The translations under genes were made by a program, and so were the position numbers. This document shows, piece by piece, positions 23,185-32,507 of a stretch of 64,000 nucleotides of DNA. This DNA comes from an uncultured Bacteroidales bacterium. GTDB lineage: Bacteria > Bacteroidota > Bacteroidia > Bacteroidales > Bacteroidaceae. The stretch is from assembly GCA_902760315.1 (NCBI GenBank), contig CACWFV010000005.1, forward strand, positions 1 through 64,000, in the 5' to 3' direction. The first letter of the stretch is position 1, and every line of letters starts with the position of its first letter. Below the pieces are notes generated by a model, which saw only the letters and a list, made by a program, of their open reading frames with translations, ran no database searches and was not told the origin of the DNA.

Positions 23185-24512
23185 ATGACACATATAGCGC
23201 TCAACATGATACAGACAGCCGGTCTGGGTGCCCTGGCTCTCATCGTCGGTATGACGATGACGCGGCGGGTGGCCCTGCTGCAGCGATTCTGTGTGCCGTC
23301 GCCGGTCAGTGGCGGCATCGTCTTTGCGCTCTTCACACTGGCTCTGCATGTGTGGCTACATATAGAATTGTCGTTCGACGACACGCTGCAGGAAGTTTTC
23401 ATGCTGGCCTTCTTCACCAGTGTAGGGTTCCAGAGCGACCTGAAAGCCATTAGGCAGGGCGGCAAACTGCTGACGGTGATGCTGGCTCTGCTGGTGACCC
23501 TGATTGTGCTGCAGAACCTGATGCCGCAAACCATCAGTCGGCTCATGGGCATCGACCCGCTGATAGGCATGGCTACCGGCAGTATGTCCATGACCGGCGG
23601 GCACGGCACCGTTGGCGGCTTTGCGAGCCTGCTGGAGACCATGGGACTCAATGGCGCACGGACCATCGGCATGGCTGCCGCCACCTTCGGACTGATAGCC
23701 GGCTCGATGATAGGCGGTCCGCTGGCAGAGAAGATAATCCGCTCCAAACTGTCTCACGAACAGATACAGCTGCAGCAGGAAGGCATCGACCCTGCCATGG
23801 CCGGCATCGAGAGCGACGAGGCGTCGCCAACAGGACGTACCCGGCGCCTGAGCACCAACGAGCAGGAGTTTCAGCAGTACGCCAAGGCTGTCTACTGCAT
23901 CTTGCTGGTAATGGGTGCCGGCACGCTGCTGAGTTGGCTGCTGACCCTGACGGGCATCACTTTCCCCACCTATTTCGGTGCCCTGCTGTTAGCCGCCGTC
24001 GTGCGCAACACCATCGGCTTCGTGCGCTACAGGGAAGACGATGGTGAGAACCAATCGTCCGATGGTGAGAACCAATCGTCCGATGGTGAGAACCAATCGT
24101 CCGATGGTGAGAACCAATCGTCTGGCCGCTGGGTGAAGGCCGACCGCCTGCTCGACATGGACCGCATCGTCAGCGTGGGCAACATCTGCCTGTCCATGTT
24201 CCTCGGCATGGCCATGATATCCCTGAAACTGTGGGAACTGTCATCCTGCTGGCGCAGGTGCTGCTGATGGGCGTGTTTGCCTACTGGGTGGCGTTCCCCC
24301 TGTTGGGGCGCGACTACGATGCCGCCGTACTGTGTGCCGGCATGTGTGGCTTCGGACTTGGCGCCACGCCCAATGCCATGGCCAACATGAGTGCCGTGTG
24401 CTATAAGTACCGCTACAGCGTCAAGCCCTTCCTGATTGTTCCCATCATTGGCGCCATGTTCGCCGACTTGATCAACACAGGCATCATTACCCTCTTCCTG
24501 AACGTGATATAA
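23185..24512 (+). pseudogene. gltS: sodium/glutamate symporter, frameshifted
   Basis: Residues 1-350 read as a GltS-family Na+/glutamate symporter (VPSPVSGGIVFALF, FFTSVGFQSDLKAIRQGGK, TGSMSMTGGHGTVGGFASLLE, ATFGLIAGSMIGGPLAE). After SLKLWEL near 24240 the frame drifts to SSCWRRCC and stops at 24267. The missing C-terminus continues in another frame from about 24231 (VILLAQVLLMGVFAYW, MCGFGLGATPNAMANM, PFLIVPIIGAMFADLIN) to 24512. Total length 1328 nt is not a multiple of three, so a deletion of 1 nt (mod 3) or an equivalent insertion has occurred. An acidic loop holds four 7-residue DGENQSS repeats. Either a recent pseudogene or a sequence error. Confidence 0.85.
24040..24123 (+). repeat. 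21-bp tandem repeat x4 inside gltS
   Basis: Four units of GATGGTGAGAACCAATCGTC(C/T). The first three are identical and the fourth differs at its last base. It encodes DGENQSS four times in a hydrophilic loop. Confidence 0.95.
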
Positions 24513-24556
24513 TATATAATAGGTCTTACTGAACAATCATTAACAAATAAACCGAT

Positions 24557-27500
24557 ATGAAACAATTTCTACAACAAACACTCGCGACGCTCCTGGTGCT
24601 GCTGGCAGGCAGCCCGACAGTATGGGCCGACGACTTCACCGTGGAGCGCGCTGTCAACCTGAGCCAGCTCGACTCATGGGCCGACATGAGCCGCTTTCAG
24701 TGGCAAGCGATAGACCACGTCATCCAGGACAATAGCCAAGAGATGGATGCGCTGAAGGCGCTGTTCTACGACCCTGCGCCCAAGGACACCGTGGGCTTTT
24801 ACAACCAAATCTACCAGGCTCGCGACAACCAGTACATCGTGCTGCGGTTGGACAAGGCCCAGGGTAAGCGGCCGTTCCACATCCGTGTGACCGGTATCAA
24901 GAGCGCCACCGACCCCTCGCAGAACACGTCGCGGCTATTTGCTTCCAACGACTACGTCTACATCATGCCACCCATCGGCGAGACCCAGCTGGAGGTGAAG
25001 ATATGGCCGCAGGGCGAAGGCGAGGAGAAGGCCAAGAGCTACATCTTCTACAGCCACAGCTACGGGTCGGCCTCGGTGCGCACGGTGATGCTCGACAAGA
25101 GCCGCATCGTCCCTGGCGACTACGACCTGCAGCTCATCCGCTACAACAAGGAGACGGAGAAAAGCGACACATCTTATATAGAGAAGATGGTGACGGACAA
25201 GCTCTACTCCTTCTACGACTACGTGGATGGCGACCTGGTGGAGGCCTACATCCGGACGCCAAGCACCAACGGCTACAAGCGCATCAAACTGAATCACGAC
25301 ATGTGGGCCCAGGATGCTGTCACCCATATCAACGACAACTCGGTGACGGTGAGGACGGACCCGAAGATGCCCTTCCAACAGCACAAGCGCTTAGACGCGC
25401 CCAACCCCACGTATATCGACACGCGCCTGTTCTCCCACCACGACACGCTGTGGGTGAGTCTCTACCTCAACAACATTCCCTCGTTTGAGACCGAAGGGCT
25501 GACCATGCACCCCGTGCTGGCCGACTTCGACAACAACCCCATCGGCGAAAAACTGCTGAAGTGGGACAAAGACCCCGTGTCGGGGCGCCTCTACGTGCTC
25601 ACCGACGGCGAACCCTGCACCATCGAGTGCTACCGCGACGGCTACCTGCCCAAGCTGTTGCTATATCCAGGCTCCTACGACCACGTGACGGGTATCATCG
25701 AGGGCGACCGTGAGGAGGCCGACATCTACTTAGAGCCCATTGACGCACCCGTCACGTCGCCCAAGGTGTCGTCTGCGGTACTCTCCACGCTGACACCGAC
25801 CACCGACCTTCGTGGCGGCAAGTATATCTGTGACATCCAGGAGAGTGACATCCTGCCGACACCCCTGACGGAGACCGTCTTCTACGACGAATATGCCTCG
25901 CACAAGGACACCGCCAAGATAGCGAGAGGCGTGGAGTACAACGACAATTATGCGGAGATGGAGGTGGCCATTGTGGCTCCCTACAGCTACGGCACCAGCG
26001 GCAACATCACCATGAAGAAGGTGCATAACGCTGAGGAGAACGCCATCCGGAAGGAGTCGCTCGACGGCGACACCCGCGGCATCTACCACCACCTGTTCGA
26101 CTACACCTACTGGACCAGCAAGTTCGACCTGCGCAACTATCTGGACACCTGTAAGGCGGGCCGTCCCGGCGTAGCCTTCGACAACGTCATAGTGCGCCAT
26201 CTGCCCATCCTTTGCAACTACTATACCAATCTGTGGGAGGTGCAGAAATCAGCGGAAGAGTCGCTCAAAGAGAACCTTGGCGATAACGATGCTTCCGGCC
26301 AAGCCAGTGGCTGGGTCTCTGATATAGCGCCCAGTGCTGCTTCCGGTTTGGAACTGCGTATACCGCTCGCACCGCCTTTCTACGTGCGCTTCGGCGTAGA
26401 CATGGACTTCTTCAAGGCCAAGAAGATAGGCGTGTACTTGGCTGCGGGTGCCGGCATCGAGTATGATGTCATCGACAAAAAGAGCAACTATAAGCCAAAG
26501 AACGAACAGCAGTCGTTCAGCGTCAACATGATTTCCGACGTGGGCGAATTCGGACCCGGCTACGTGGGCGACTTGACTCCTACCATCGCCGCATTAGGCA
26601 AGGAGCCTGATAATTTCAAATACAATCCCAACGACCCGGGCACCGGGGCGTTTACCGTGGGCGCATTCGTTGAGCAATACAGCAGGTTCAGCATTCCGCT
26701 GACCCGTGGCGAGAAGAAATGGAAGCAGTGGCTGTCGGGCATGCAGTTCATCGACGAGGTGAGTCTGCGTGCCGAGGCGCATGCCTCCATAGGCTACAAG
26801 ATGGACCTGCTCAACATGATTTCCACGGCAGGCATTTTGGCGGGCAGCGACAAACTGGCTTCATTCCAGGTCTGGCTGCTCGAAAATCCTGTGGCGGCCG
26901 GTCTGAAGTCGCTCATCGGGCCGGGGCTCTCGGCCGGCATCACGGCAAGGCTCAATGTGACTACCGGCATCTTCTCGTTCCAGAACACGCTGGAGGACGG
27001 GTGGACCGACCCGCTGAAGAACCATATCCTCGCCTTCCGGTTCCTTGGACAGGTAGCTGCCAACGCCTCGCTGAAAGCCAAGCTTGACGCCTTTGTTGCC
27101 GGTGCAGAGGCAGGTCTCTCGACAGGTGCCGGCGTCAGCTTCAAATATTCCGCTGGCAACCGCCTTGACTTCAAATATCCTTTCTCAGGCAGTGCCTGGA
27201 GCTGGTATGCTGGCGTCAGTGCCTACTACAAGATCAAGTTCCTCTGCTGGAGCAAGAAGGGTTCCTGGGATGTGGGGCGTCTGACTGTGCAGCAGAAACT
27301 CATCGAACCCAAGAACTATCGCAATCCGTTCGACAGGGGCTTTGCCCGCTACCTGAGCGGCGAACCGGAGACTCCAGAGGGCGGCAAGCAGCAGACATCG
27401 CTCCGGGCCATAGCCTCGCTGCCCGGTGAGTTCGTCACCAACCTGGTTGACTTCAGCCAGCCCGTGAAATTCATTGCCGGCGGCGACAGCATCGTCTATC

Positions 27501-29737
27501 AGGGAGCTTACGAGAGTCCTAACGACTACTGCGTGCAGGTGGCCTCCAGCGGCGACCCCATCTATCTGAGCGACTTTCGCATTGGCGGATGCACCGACTA
27601 CGACGCAGTATCCATTCCTGGCACCGACCTCGTGGTGCTGGAGCAGGCCACCGGCCTGATAGCCAAGGAGGACCTGGAGGACACGCTGCAGCTGGACGAG
27701 ACCATGAAGCGCGCCAGCCGCGTCTATAGCGTCTACTACACCAAGAAGCATACGGGTACCAAGTGGTATAGCCCCCGCCCCGTCTACAGTTCCCAGGAGA
27801 CGACATCCTACCTGCCGCGCGTGGCACTGGCCGACAACGGCACGGGCGTAGCCATCTGGCAGGAGGGCCTCTTCGAGAAGGGCAGCTGGGTGACCGACAA
27901 GGACACCGTCCAGCTGACGGACATGGTGATGAACGGCCAGCTGATGATGTCGCGCTTCGACGGCAACGAGACGTGGACGGCACCCATACCGTTGCTCAGA
28001 CTCGACGAGAACATGCGGCTGAAGGACTACCGCATCACCTACGACGGACAGACGGCCTTCATCATTGCCCGCAAGGTAGGGCGTGAGAGCGGCGCAGAGA
28101 ACCTCTGCATGACGGTGGATGCCGGCGGGCAGGTGGCTACGCACGACATCGAGCAGACCGACGAGCTGTTGCGGCTGAGGCGCGTGGGCAACCAGAACAT
28201 CGTGGCATGGACGGAACTGGCCGACACCACGACGACCACCACTGCCGTCCAAGTGAAGAGCTACGGTATGGACGGCAAGGCCCAGAAGGGCATCAACATC
28301 TCGCTGATGCTGAACAACGTGCAGGTGGAGGACTTCCGCGTAGTGCCCGACCTGCAGGCGCAGTCGCTCAGGAATGTGGCGCTGCTGTGGCGCGAGACGA
28401 AGAGCGTCAACGACAGCGCGATGGTACGCCTGATGACGGCACGCCTGGTGCCTAACGAGGACGGCAGTTTCGGCATCGGTACGCCCATTGCCGCTGTTTC
28501 ACTGGACCACGGCAACGCCATCTACGGCTTCGACGGCTACATGACCGACGAGAAGATGCAGGTGTGCTACGTGGCTGTCGACAGTACGGGCTACTCGCAG
28601 CTGAACAAGACGGCAGCCTACTTCGGCAATGCCTTCGGATACAGCGTCGCCTTCGACAACGACAACAACCAGGGCTTCCAGTGCGGCAAGGACGAGATTT
28701 CGGTGCTCGTCACCGTCAACAACTACGGCACATCGACCATCAACGAGTGTGTGCTCACGGTGACGCAGGACGACACCGACCAGGACTTCCCGCTCAACAT
28801 GACCATACCGGCAGGAGAGTCTGCCAAGGAGCGTGTCGTCATACCCTATCATAACGATGCGGGTGTGAACACCACCATGCGGGTGAAGTACGACGACGTG
28901 CTGGGCACGCAGCAGCAGAGCTATGCCCGCTATCTGGCCCGCCGTGCCAAGAGAGCTGGCAAGTATGCTGCAGGAGGCACACGAAGGGCTGACGATGCCG
29001 CTGCCAAGGAGGACGCTGTCTACGAGCAGCATACGGCTACCTTCTACCCTCATCGCCCACGCATAGAGTGCTTCGTCGTGGCGCAGCGCGTCGACAAGAA
29101 CGGTGACAACTACATCACCATCTGTGTGCGCGACTATAGCCGTCGCAAATTCAATGGCAATTTCGCCTACATCGTGGGACTGAAGGAGAGTCCCTACAGT
29201 TCTATCGTGTACAATACCAAAGAGAACGATCACATCAAGTATGAGACGAAGAAACTGTTCTTCAATGCGGCTAACATGGAAGAAGGCGGCAGACTGATGC
29301 ACGACTGCGGCAGCTACAGAGTGGGCTACGTCACGCTGAAGGTGTCGGGCGTCACCGAGAAAGAGCAGATGTATGCCGGAGCCACACTAGCCCTCAAGAT
29401 ACCTTTCAACGATAATTACCTGCGCTTGGCACCCGTATTCTCGGGCAGCAACAACAGTGGCGTGGTGACGCTCTACCCGTCGTCGGAGACAGTGGCCGTT
29501 GAGAAGGTGTTCACCAATGGCGACAGCGAAGCCCGCATGCACGTCAGCCGTCAGGGCGGCAGCCTGGTAGTGACGGGCGTGGAGGCTGGCCAGCAGGTGC
29601 GCCTCTACGAGGCTACCGGTGCCATCCTGGGCCGCAAGGTGGCTGACCAGAGCGGTAAGGCCGTCTTCACCGTGCCTGCCGTCAGCGGCGTAGGACTCGT
29701 CTCGTCGGGCAAGGAAACCGTGAAGTTCGTGTATTAA
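24557..29737 (+). CDS. very large secreted protein, probable T9SS-type cargo
   Basis: A 1726-aa protein with a clear signal peptide (cleavage after TVWA-DD). No catalytic family is recognised. The N-terminal third has beta-rich repeats with many short aromatic strands; the middle (about 590-910) contains an alanine/glycine-rich segment with a beta-barrel or coiled look (LAAGAGIEYDVIDKKS...AGAEAGLSTGAGVSFKYS); the C-terminal half reads like beta-propeller or Ig-like strands (NGTGVAIWQEGLFEKG, VLVTVNNYGTSTINECVLTV). The last 80 residues (VTGVEAGQQVRLYEATGAILGR...VKFVY) resemble a type A T9SS sorting tail. It follows gltS by 44 bp and precedes another secreted protein, so a surface-protein operon is likely. 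Confidence 0.75.
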   Translation: MKQFLQQTLATLLVLLAGSPTVWADDFTVERAVNLSQLDSWADMSRFQWQAIDHVIQDNSQEMDALKALFYDPAPKDTVGFYNQIYQARDNQYIVLRLDKAQGKRPFHIRVTGIKSATDPSQNTSRLFASNDYVYIMPPIGETQLEVKIWPQGEGEEKAKSYIFYSHSYGSASVRTVMLDKSRIVPGDYDLQLIRYNKETEKSDTSYIEKMVTDKLYSFYDYVDGDLVEAYIRTPSTNGYKRIKLNHDMWAQDAVTHINDNSVTVRTDPKMPFQQHKRLDAPNPTYIDTRLFSHHDTLWVSLYLNNIPSFETEGLTMHPVLADFDNNPIGEKLLKWDKDPVSGRLYVLTDGEPCTIECYRDGYLPKLLLYPGSYDHVTGIIEGDREEADIYLEPIDAPVTSPKVSSAVLSTLTPTTDLRGGKYICDIQESDILPTPLTETVFYDEYASHKDTAKIARGVEYNDNYAEMEVAIVAPYSYGTSGNITMKKVHNAEENAIRKESLDGDTRGIYHHLFDYTYWTSKFDLRNYLDTCKAGRPGVAFDNVIVRHLPILCNYYTNLWEVQKSAEESLKENLGDNDASGQASGWVSDIAPSAASGLELRIPLAPPFYVRFGVDMDFFKAKKIGVYLAAGAGIEYDVIDKKSNYKPKNEQQSFSVNMISDVGEFGPGYVGDLTPTIAALGKEPDNFKYNPNDPGTGAFTVGAFVEQYSRFSIPLTRGEKKWKQWLSGMQFIDEVSLRAEAHASIGYKMDLLNMISTAGILAGSDKLASFQVWLLENPVAAGLKSLIGPGLSAGITARLNVTTGIFSFQNTLEDGWTDPLKNHILAFRFLGQVAANASLKAKLDAFVAGAEAGLSTGAGVSFKYSAGNRLDFKYPFSGSAWSWYAGVSAYYKIKFLCWSKKGSWDVGRLTVQQKLIEPKNYRNPFDRGFARYLSGEPETPEGGKQQTSLRAIASLPGEFVTNLVDFSQPVKFIAGGDSIVYQGAYESPNDYCVQVASSGDPIYLSDFRIGGCTDYDAVSIPGTDLVVLEQATGLIAKEDLEDTLQLDETMKRASRVYSVYYTKKHTGTKWYSPRPVYSSQETTSYLPRVALADNGTGVAIWQEGLFEKGSWVTDKDTVQLTDMVMNGQLMMSRFDGNETWTAPIPLLRLDENMRLKDYRITYDGQTAFIIARKVGRESGAENLCMTVDAGGQVATHDIEQTDELLRLRRVGNQNIVAWTELADTTTTTTAVQVKSYGMDGKAQKGINISLMLNNVQVEDFRVVPDLQAQSLRNVALLWRETKSVNDSAMVRLMTARLVPNEDGSFGIGTPIAAVSLDHGNAIYGFDGYMTDEKMQVCYVAVDSTGYSQLNKTAAYFGNAFGYSVAFDNDNNQGFQCGKDEISVLVTVNNYGTSTINECVLTVTQDDTDQDFPLNMTIPAGESAKERVVIPYHNDAGVNTTMRVKYDDVLGTQQQSYARYLARRAKRAGKYAAGGTRRADDAAAKEDAVYEQHTATFYPHRPRIECFVVAQRVDKNGDNYITICVRDYSRRKFNGNFAYIVGLKESPYSSIVYNTKENDHIKYETKKLFFNAANMEEGGRLMHDCGSYRVGYVTLKVSGVTEKEQMYAGATLALKIPFNDNYLRLAPVFSGSNNSGVVTLYPSSETVAVEKVFTNGDSEARMHVSRQGGSLVVTGVEAGQQVRLYEATGAILGRKVADQSGKAVFTVPAVSGVGLVSSGKETVKFVY

Positions 29738-29757
29738 ATGAAGAATGAAGAATGAAG
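29737..29757. repeat. heptamer array AATGAAG x3
   Basis: Three tandem AATGAAG units directly after the stop of the 1726-aa gene. The unit is the reverse complement of the CTTCATT array at 36928-36976. Confidence 0.8.
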
Positions 29758-29800
29758 AATTTGCTTCCGCACGGGATGTGAATCATAAAAACAGAAGAAT

Positions 29801-32170
29801 ATGAAGAAGACAATATTAACCATGCTGCTGATGGCCATGACGGCCATCGCAGCCCTGGCTGACGACGAGATTTCGGTGTGGGACGGCGAAGCGGAAGATA
29901 CAGACATCGAACTTGATTCAAAGACCAAGACATTCTATGTATATACCGCTGCCCAGTTTGCTGGCTTGCATCAGAAGATGCCTGGCTATATGAATGGACA
30001 TCACGGATATGATGGCTACACCATCCTGCTGATGAACGACATCGACCTGAACAACAAGAATTTCACCCACAGAACCATCGGGTGGGACGACGACCACCGT
30101 TTTGGCGGGAAACTCGACGGACAGGGACATACCATTTACAATCTGTATATTGAGCAAAAACACGATAACCGCGGAATCGTCGGTTGGATGTGTGGTGGCG
30201 ATATCGTCAACCTCAAGGTGGTGAATGTGTCTGTAGAAGCGGGAGACGACAAAGAGGGAGCATACGTCGGTGCGATTTGCGGACGAATGCAAAACCACAG
30301 CGTCATCTCACATTGCGCCGTCATCAATGGTAAGGTGGATGTATGGAACTGGAATGATGACGATAAAGTAGGCGCTATCTGTGGAAGTACAATTGAAGAT
30401 CATGATTATCCCAATACGATAGAATACTGCTATGCGCACAATGTCGAGGTGAGGGGACACAAGCAGGTGGGCGGCATCGTAGGTCGTGTTGATAAGGACA
30501 GCCGTACAACGATTAGGAACTGCTACTTTAGCGGAACGATTACCCACGGCGGTGACGAATACTTTGCTGCCATTGCCGGCGAACGCTATAGCAACAAACT
30601 GGAGAACAACTTCTACCTCAACCGCAACGACGGCGTGAGGGGTACGGGCAACCAAAGCAAATACCAAGGCAGTAGTGACGATCCGAATGCCGCCCCTAAA
30701 ACGGACGCAGAGCTGAAGGCTCCATTGCTCTTTGGCGTTGATGACACGGAATACATCTATCCGCTCGACGGCTACCCGGAGCTGAAAGTGTTCCTGCGCT
30801 ATAAAGAGGGCGACACCTTCTATAATAAGAGTATAGGATACATGGGAGGTAATACCGCCAATGCCGTGCCGGGCTACCTGCGGGTGGTGAGCAGCAAAGA
30901 AAGCCCCTACACCATGGAACTTGCCAAAATCATGCCGACATCGGGTAGCGACTTCACCCTGAACGGCGACTTCTCGACCTACTTCAGCGGTCAGTCGCTG
31001 CGCATGGTGAGCCTGCCGGCCAATTCATTCCAGGAAATGGGGACGCTGAACACCCTCACCCTGCCCGCCACGCTGACATCCATTGGCGTGCCGCAACGCC
31101 ACTCGGTGCAGAACGCTTTCACCGTATACGGTGAAGGCACTGGGTGTGTCGTGAACGACGGGGCGCTCTACGACCTGACCAACAGCCGTCTGATTACGGC
31201 GCCCAAGTCGTTCTCGGCGCTGACCATCCATCAGCAGTACGCCAACAGCATTGTCGACTATGCCTTCGAGAACATGAGCAATATGCGTAAGCTCTATGTC
31301 GACACCTACGTGCCGGCAGGAATCTTGGTGGACGATGCCGACCATAAGGCACCGCTCATCACATTGAATGGCGAGAACATCTTCGACGGCACTCCCTCCG
31401 ACCTCGACATCTACATCAAAGACGGCACCGCCAACCAGCTCTTCCTCGGCAAGCAGGGGCCTAACCTGTATGGATACAGCAATGCCGACAAGTGGAAAAA
31501 TTATTACTACGATTATGCTGACAAGCCCAACCACATGTTCAGCTATTTCCCCGTCAGTCGCAACGGCGGCGGCATGTCAACACTCATGCTGGGCTACCCC
31601 GTCGAACTGCCTGAGGGCGTCACAGCATGGTGGGCCAGCTCGCTGTCAAACGGCATCGTCCACATGCGGCCCATCGGTACGCAGGTGGTGCCGCCACTGA
31701 CACCGGTGCTCCTGACCTACGAAGGCTCCAGCTACCGGCTCGACCTCTCGCGCTATGAGGGCAGCGATGCCGGAGTAGCTACCGACTACGAAGGTAATGT
31801 CTTCAAGGGCAGTATAGACCCAGGTGGCCACAAGATGACGTCATCAGAGGAGATGAGCAACTTCTTCACGCTGGGCCGGCCCTATGGCGACACGTCCTAC
31901 GACAATCTGGGCTTCTACCGCTATAATCCCACGAACAATGTGCTGCCGTCCTATGTGGCATGGATAGCCCGCGCCGATATTCCTACCGACGTCCGTCTGG
32001 CTATGGACTTCAACGAGGAGACCACAGCCATCCGGGGCATTGCCGACCAGACTGCTGCCGCCGACCGTGAGCCTGTGGTCTACACCCTGCAAGGCGTGCG
32101 CATCAGTCGGGCGGACATGAGGCAAGGTGGCATCTATGTGGTGAATGGAAAGAAAGTAGTCATCCGATAA
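29801..32170 (+). CDS. secreted GLUG/beta-helix-like protein with sorting tail
   Basis: A 789-aa protein with a signal peptide (cleavage near AALA-DD). Residues about 40-290 look like a right-handed beta-helix of GLUG-type turns (FGGKLDGQGHTIYNLYIEQ, RGIVGWMCGGDIVNLKVVNVSVEAG, AYVGAICGRMQNHSVISHCAV, KQVGGIVGRVDKDSRTTIRNCY), an adhesin-like fold. Residues about 380-540 resemble leucine-rich or BspA-like surface repeats. The end (YTLQGVRISRADMRQGGIYVVNGKKVVIR in sense) has the short YxLxG...GIYVxxGKKV pattern of Prevotella secreted proteins. Likely exported to the surface together with its neighbours. Confidence 0.78.
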   Translation: MKKTILTMLLMAMTAIAALADDEISVWDGEAEDTDIELDSKTKTFYVYTAAQFAGLHQKMPGYMNGHHGYDGYTILLMNDIDLNNKNFTHRTIGWDDDHRFGGKLDGQGHTIYNLYIEQKHDNRGIVGWMCGGDIVNLKVVNVSVEAGDDKEGAYVGAICGRMQNHSVISHCAVINGKVDVWNWNDDDKVGAICGSTIEDHDYPNTIEYCYAHNVEVRGHKQVGGIVGRVDKDSRTTIRNCYFSGTITHGGDEYFAAIAGERYSNKLENNFYLNRNDGVRGTGNQSKYQGSSDDPNAAPKTDAELKAPLLFGVDDTEYIYPLDGYPELKVFLRYKEGDTFYNKSIGYMGGNTANAVPGYLRVVSSKESPYTMELAKIMPTSGSDFTLNGDFSTYFSGQSLRMVSLPANSFQEMGTLNTLTLPATLTSIGVPQRHSVQNAFTVYGEGTGCVVNDGALYDLTNSRLITAPKSFSALTIHQQYANSIVDYAFENMSNMRKLYVDTYVPAGILVDDADHKAPLITLNGENIFDGTPSDLDIYIKDGTANQLFLGKQGPNLYGYSNADKWKNYYYDYADKPNHMFSYFPVSRNGGGMSTLMLGYPVELPEGVTAWWASSLSNGIVHMRPIGTQVVPPLTPVLLTYEGSSYRLDLSRYEGSDAGVATDYEGNVFKGSIDPGGHKMTSSEEMSNFFTLGRPYGDTSYDNLGFYRYNPTNNVLPSYVAWIARADIPTDVRLAMDFNEETTAIRGIADQTAAADREPVVYTLQGVRISRADMRQGGIYVVNGKKVVIR

Positions 32171-32187
32171 AAAAAACAATCCGACGT

Positions 32188-32391
32188 ATGAGAAGAATTA
32201 CGATATCACACCCTGACAACGAGTCAAAGAGGAAATATACTGCGCCAGCCAGCACCATCATCGTGCTGACTGGCACCGGCATGCTCTGCAGCTCACCACT
32301 GCCCATTTACGACCCGGACCAATTTACGCAGGACGCCTTCCTCCGGGAGGACGACTTGGTGATTAGCGATGATGACGAGTGGCCGTTCTGA
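32188..32391 (+). CDS. 67-aa acidic-tailed small protein
   Basis: Starts 17 bp after the large secreted protein and is probably co-transcribed. No signal peptide. The N-terminus is basic (MRRITISHPDNESKRKY), the middle short and hydrophobic (STIIVLTGTGMLCSS), and the tail ends in DDLVISDDDEWPF. The acidic DDEWPF ending resembles small Prevotella proteins encoded after surface-protein genes; no function is known to me. Coding status rests on position and an open frame with a sensible start. Confidence 0.55.
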   Translation: MRRITISHPDNESKRKYTAPASTIIVLTGTGMLCSSPLPIYDPDQFTQDAFLREDDLVISDDDEWPF

Positions 32392-32477
32392 GGTACTTCT
32401 GTACCTTTGAGTTACACCCGAAATGTGCTCACGCTCGAAAATGCTCCAATAAATTTGGCGGTGTCCCCGCTTATTTG

Positions 32478-32485
32478 TACCTTTG
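32478..32485 (+). promoter_or_regulatory. -7 element (TACCTTTG) for cysS
   Basis: TAnnTTTG match 22 bp before the ATG at 32508. An AGGTAC-TTCT-GTACCT inverted repeat lies upstream at 32391-32406. Confidence 0.55.
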
Positions 32486-32507
32486 CAGGCGCTAAACGTA
32501 GAAAAGT

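Noticed and set aside
27185..28252. Long minus-strand open frame (355 codons) inside the 1726-aa gene
   Set aside because: Antisense shadow of a GC-rich gene; composition and repeats (VVV, HHV) reflect the opposite strand's codon pattern and no family is recognisable.
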